DNA of 16,112 nt from JANRKH01 sp033761815 (lineage in GTDB: Bacteria; Pseudomonadota; Alphaproteobacteria; Rickettsiales; Rickettsiaceae), in the NCBI GenBank assembly GCA_033761815.1, contig JANRMF010000122.1:1-16112 (forward strand), written 5' to 3'. Both the position numbers and the translations under genes were made by a program. Within the stretch, counting starts at the first letter, position 1; every line of letters begins with the position of its first letter. Positions 15,900 to 16,112 of this stretch are shown here, piece by piece. The notes below the pieces were generated by a model. The model worked only from the letters and a program-made list of their open reading frames with translations. It did no database searches and had not been told where the DNA came from.

Positions 15900-16112
15900 T
15901 CAAGCGCAACAAGACTGTATTTGAAATTTATCCCAGACTTCATTAGGAGTCAAATAGTTTAGACATTTTCGGATTATTAGCTCTATCAGGCAAGTATCCG
16001 AGTTTTTCTGACCTGTTCCTTGCAATCTCTCTAGAAATAGTAGATTTATGCCTACCAAGCAGGGCCGCAATTTTTGTTAAAGATATTCCAGTTTTTAAAA
16101 ACTGGAATATCT
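15900..16112 (-). pseudogene. IS30-family transposase remnant, DDE core deleted
   Basis: The minus-strand frame entering from the right edge encodes IFQFLKTGISLTKIAALLGR then HKSTISREIARNRSEKLGYL, the helix-turn-helix and STISRE(I)xRN signature of IS30 transposases. It ends at a stop at 15943-15945. In another frame, from about 15979 down to a stop at 15900-15902, the sequence reads IIRKCLNYLTPNEVWDKF plus IQSCCA, matching the (N)RPRKxLxxxTPxEVW tail of the same family. The whole catalytic DDE domain between them, usually some 200 residues, is missing. The junction falls around AATAAT (15973-15979 region), where both the N-terminal ANN and the expected LNNRPRK tail could contribute an AAT repeat. 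It is non-functional as a transposase, though a DNA-binding fragment could still be made. Confidence 0.75.
16081..16112. repeat. Perfect 32-base palindrome at the window edge
   Basis: AGATATTCCAGTTTTT (16081-16096) is followed directly by its exact reverse complement AAAAACTGGAATATCT (16097-16112), with no spacer, and the window stops exactly at the end of the second arm. It lies inside the transposase helix-turn-helix coding sequence, where the outer arm still translates as a family-like IFQFL. Confidence 0.95.

Larger units (their letters stand above)
15852..16112 (-). mobile_element. IS30-family element end, internally deleted (runs off right edge)
   Basis: Read on the minus strand, this region holds the start of an IS30-type transposase, then its C-terminal tail, then about 50 noncoding bases that end next to the rpoC stop codon. 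The likely terminal sequence, on the plus strand, begins ATAGTCCACCCGCTAGAATT at about 15852; an inverted repeat CTAGAAT/ATTCTAG (15864-15870, 15891-15897) lies close to the end. The other end and any target duplication are outside the window, so the exact terminus is estimated. The IS30 assignment comes from the protein pieces. Confidence 0.65.

Noticed and set aside
1..16112. CRISPR array, toxin-antitoxin pair, phage genes or defence system
   Set aside because: No regularly spaced repeats and no such protein families were seen; apart from the IS30 remnant the window is chromosomal housekeeping and envelope genes.

Overview
The window is AT-rich and carries the conserved bacterial transcription/translation cluster tRNA-Trp, secE, nusG, rplK, rplA, rplJ, rplL, rpoB, rpoC. 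Upstream lie nadD-rsfS, a BolA-family gene, an exported lipase-like protein, an outer-membrane porin and a PAP2 phosphatase. The low GC, the nadD-rsfS pairing, the porin type and the protein sequences fit an alphaproteobacterium, most likely in or near Rickettsiales (an intracellular or host-associated lineage). rpoB and rpoC are separate genes, unlike the fused rpoBC of Wolbachia. This placement is inferred from sequence style; no search was run.

Layout. Positions 1-399 (minus strand): the 5' end of an AlkD-like DNA alkylation repair gene, running off the window, behind a complete bolA-like gene. Positions 422-2028 (plus): nadD, rsfS and a secreted alpha/beta hydrolase, each overlapping the next by 11-14 bases, so probably one operon. 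Positions 2122-4100: a porin with a plausible promoter, then a PAP2 membrane phosphatase. Positions 4101-4412: a gene-free stretch with several inverted repeats and a possible promoter. Positions 4413-15851: tRNA-Trp through rpoC, all on the plus strand. A strong hairpin plus T-tract and a new promoter-like sequence sit between rplL and rpoB, so polymerase genes can be expressed separately from ribosomal protein genes. Positions 15852-16112: the end of an IS30-family insertion sequence on the minus strand, touching the rpoC stop codon. Its transposase keeps the helix-turn-helix and the last few residues but has lost the DDE catalytic core and the reading frame.

How the genes work together: SecE (protein export), NusG (elongation factor), L11/L1/L10/L7-L12 (ribosomal stalk region) and the beta and beta' RNA polymerase subunits form the standard growth-linked cluster. 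NadD makes the NAD precursor, and RsfS silences idle ribosomes. The lipase, porin and PAP2 proteins are cell-envelope functions.

This is mostly an ordinary housekeeping region and I found no convincing new biological system. The points most worth a second look are the internally deleted IS30 remnant abutting rpoC, a perfect 32-base palindrome at the right edge of the window, the tight divergent bolA/nadD start region with a possibly leaderless nadD, and the structured leaders before tRNA-Trp and rplK.
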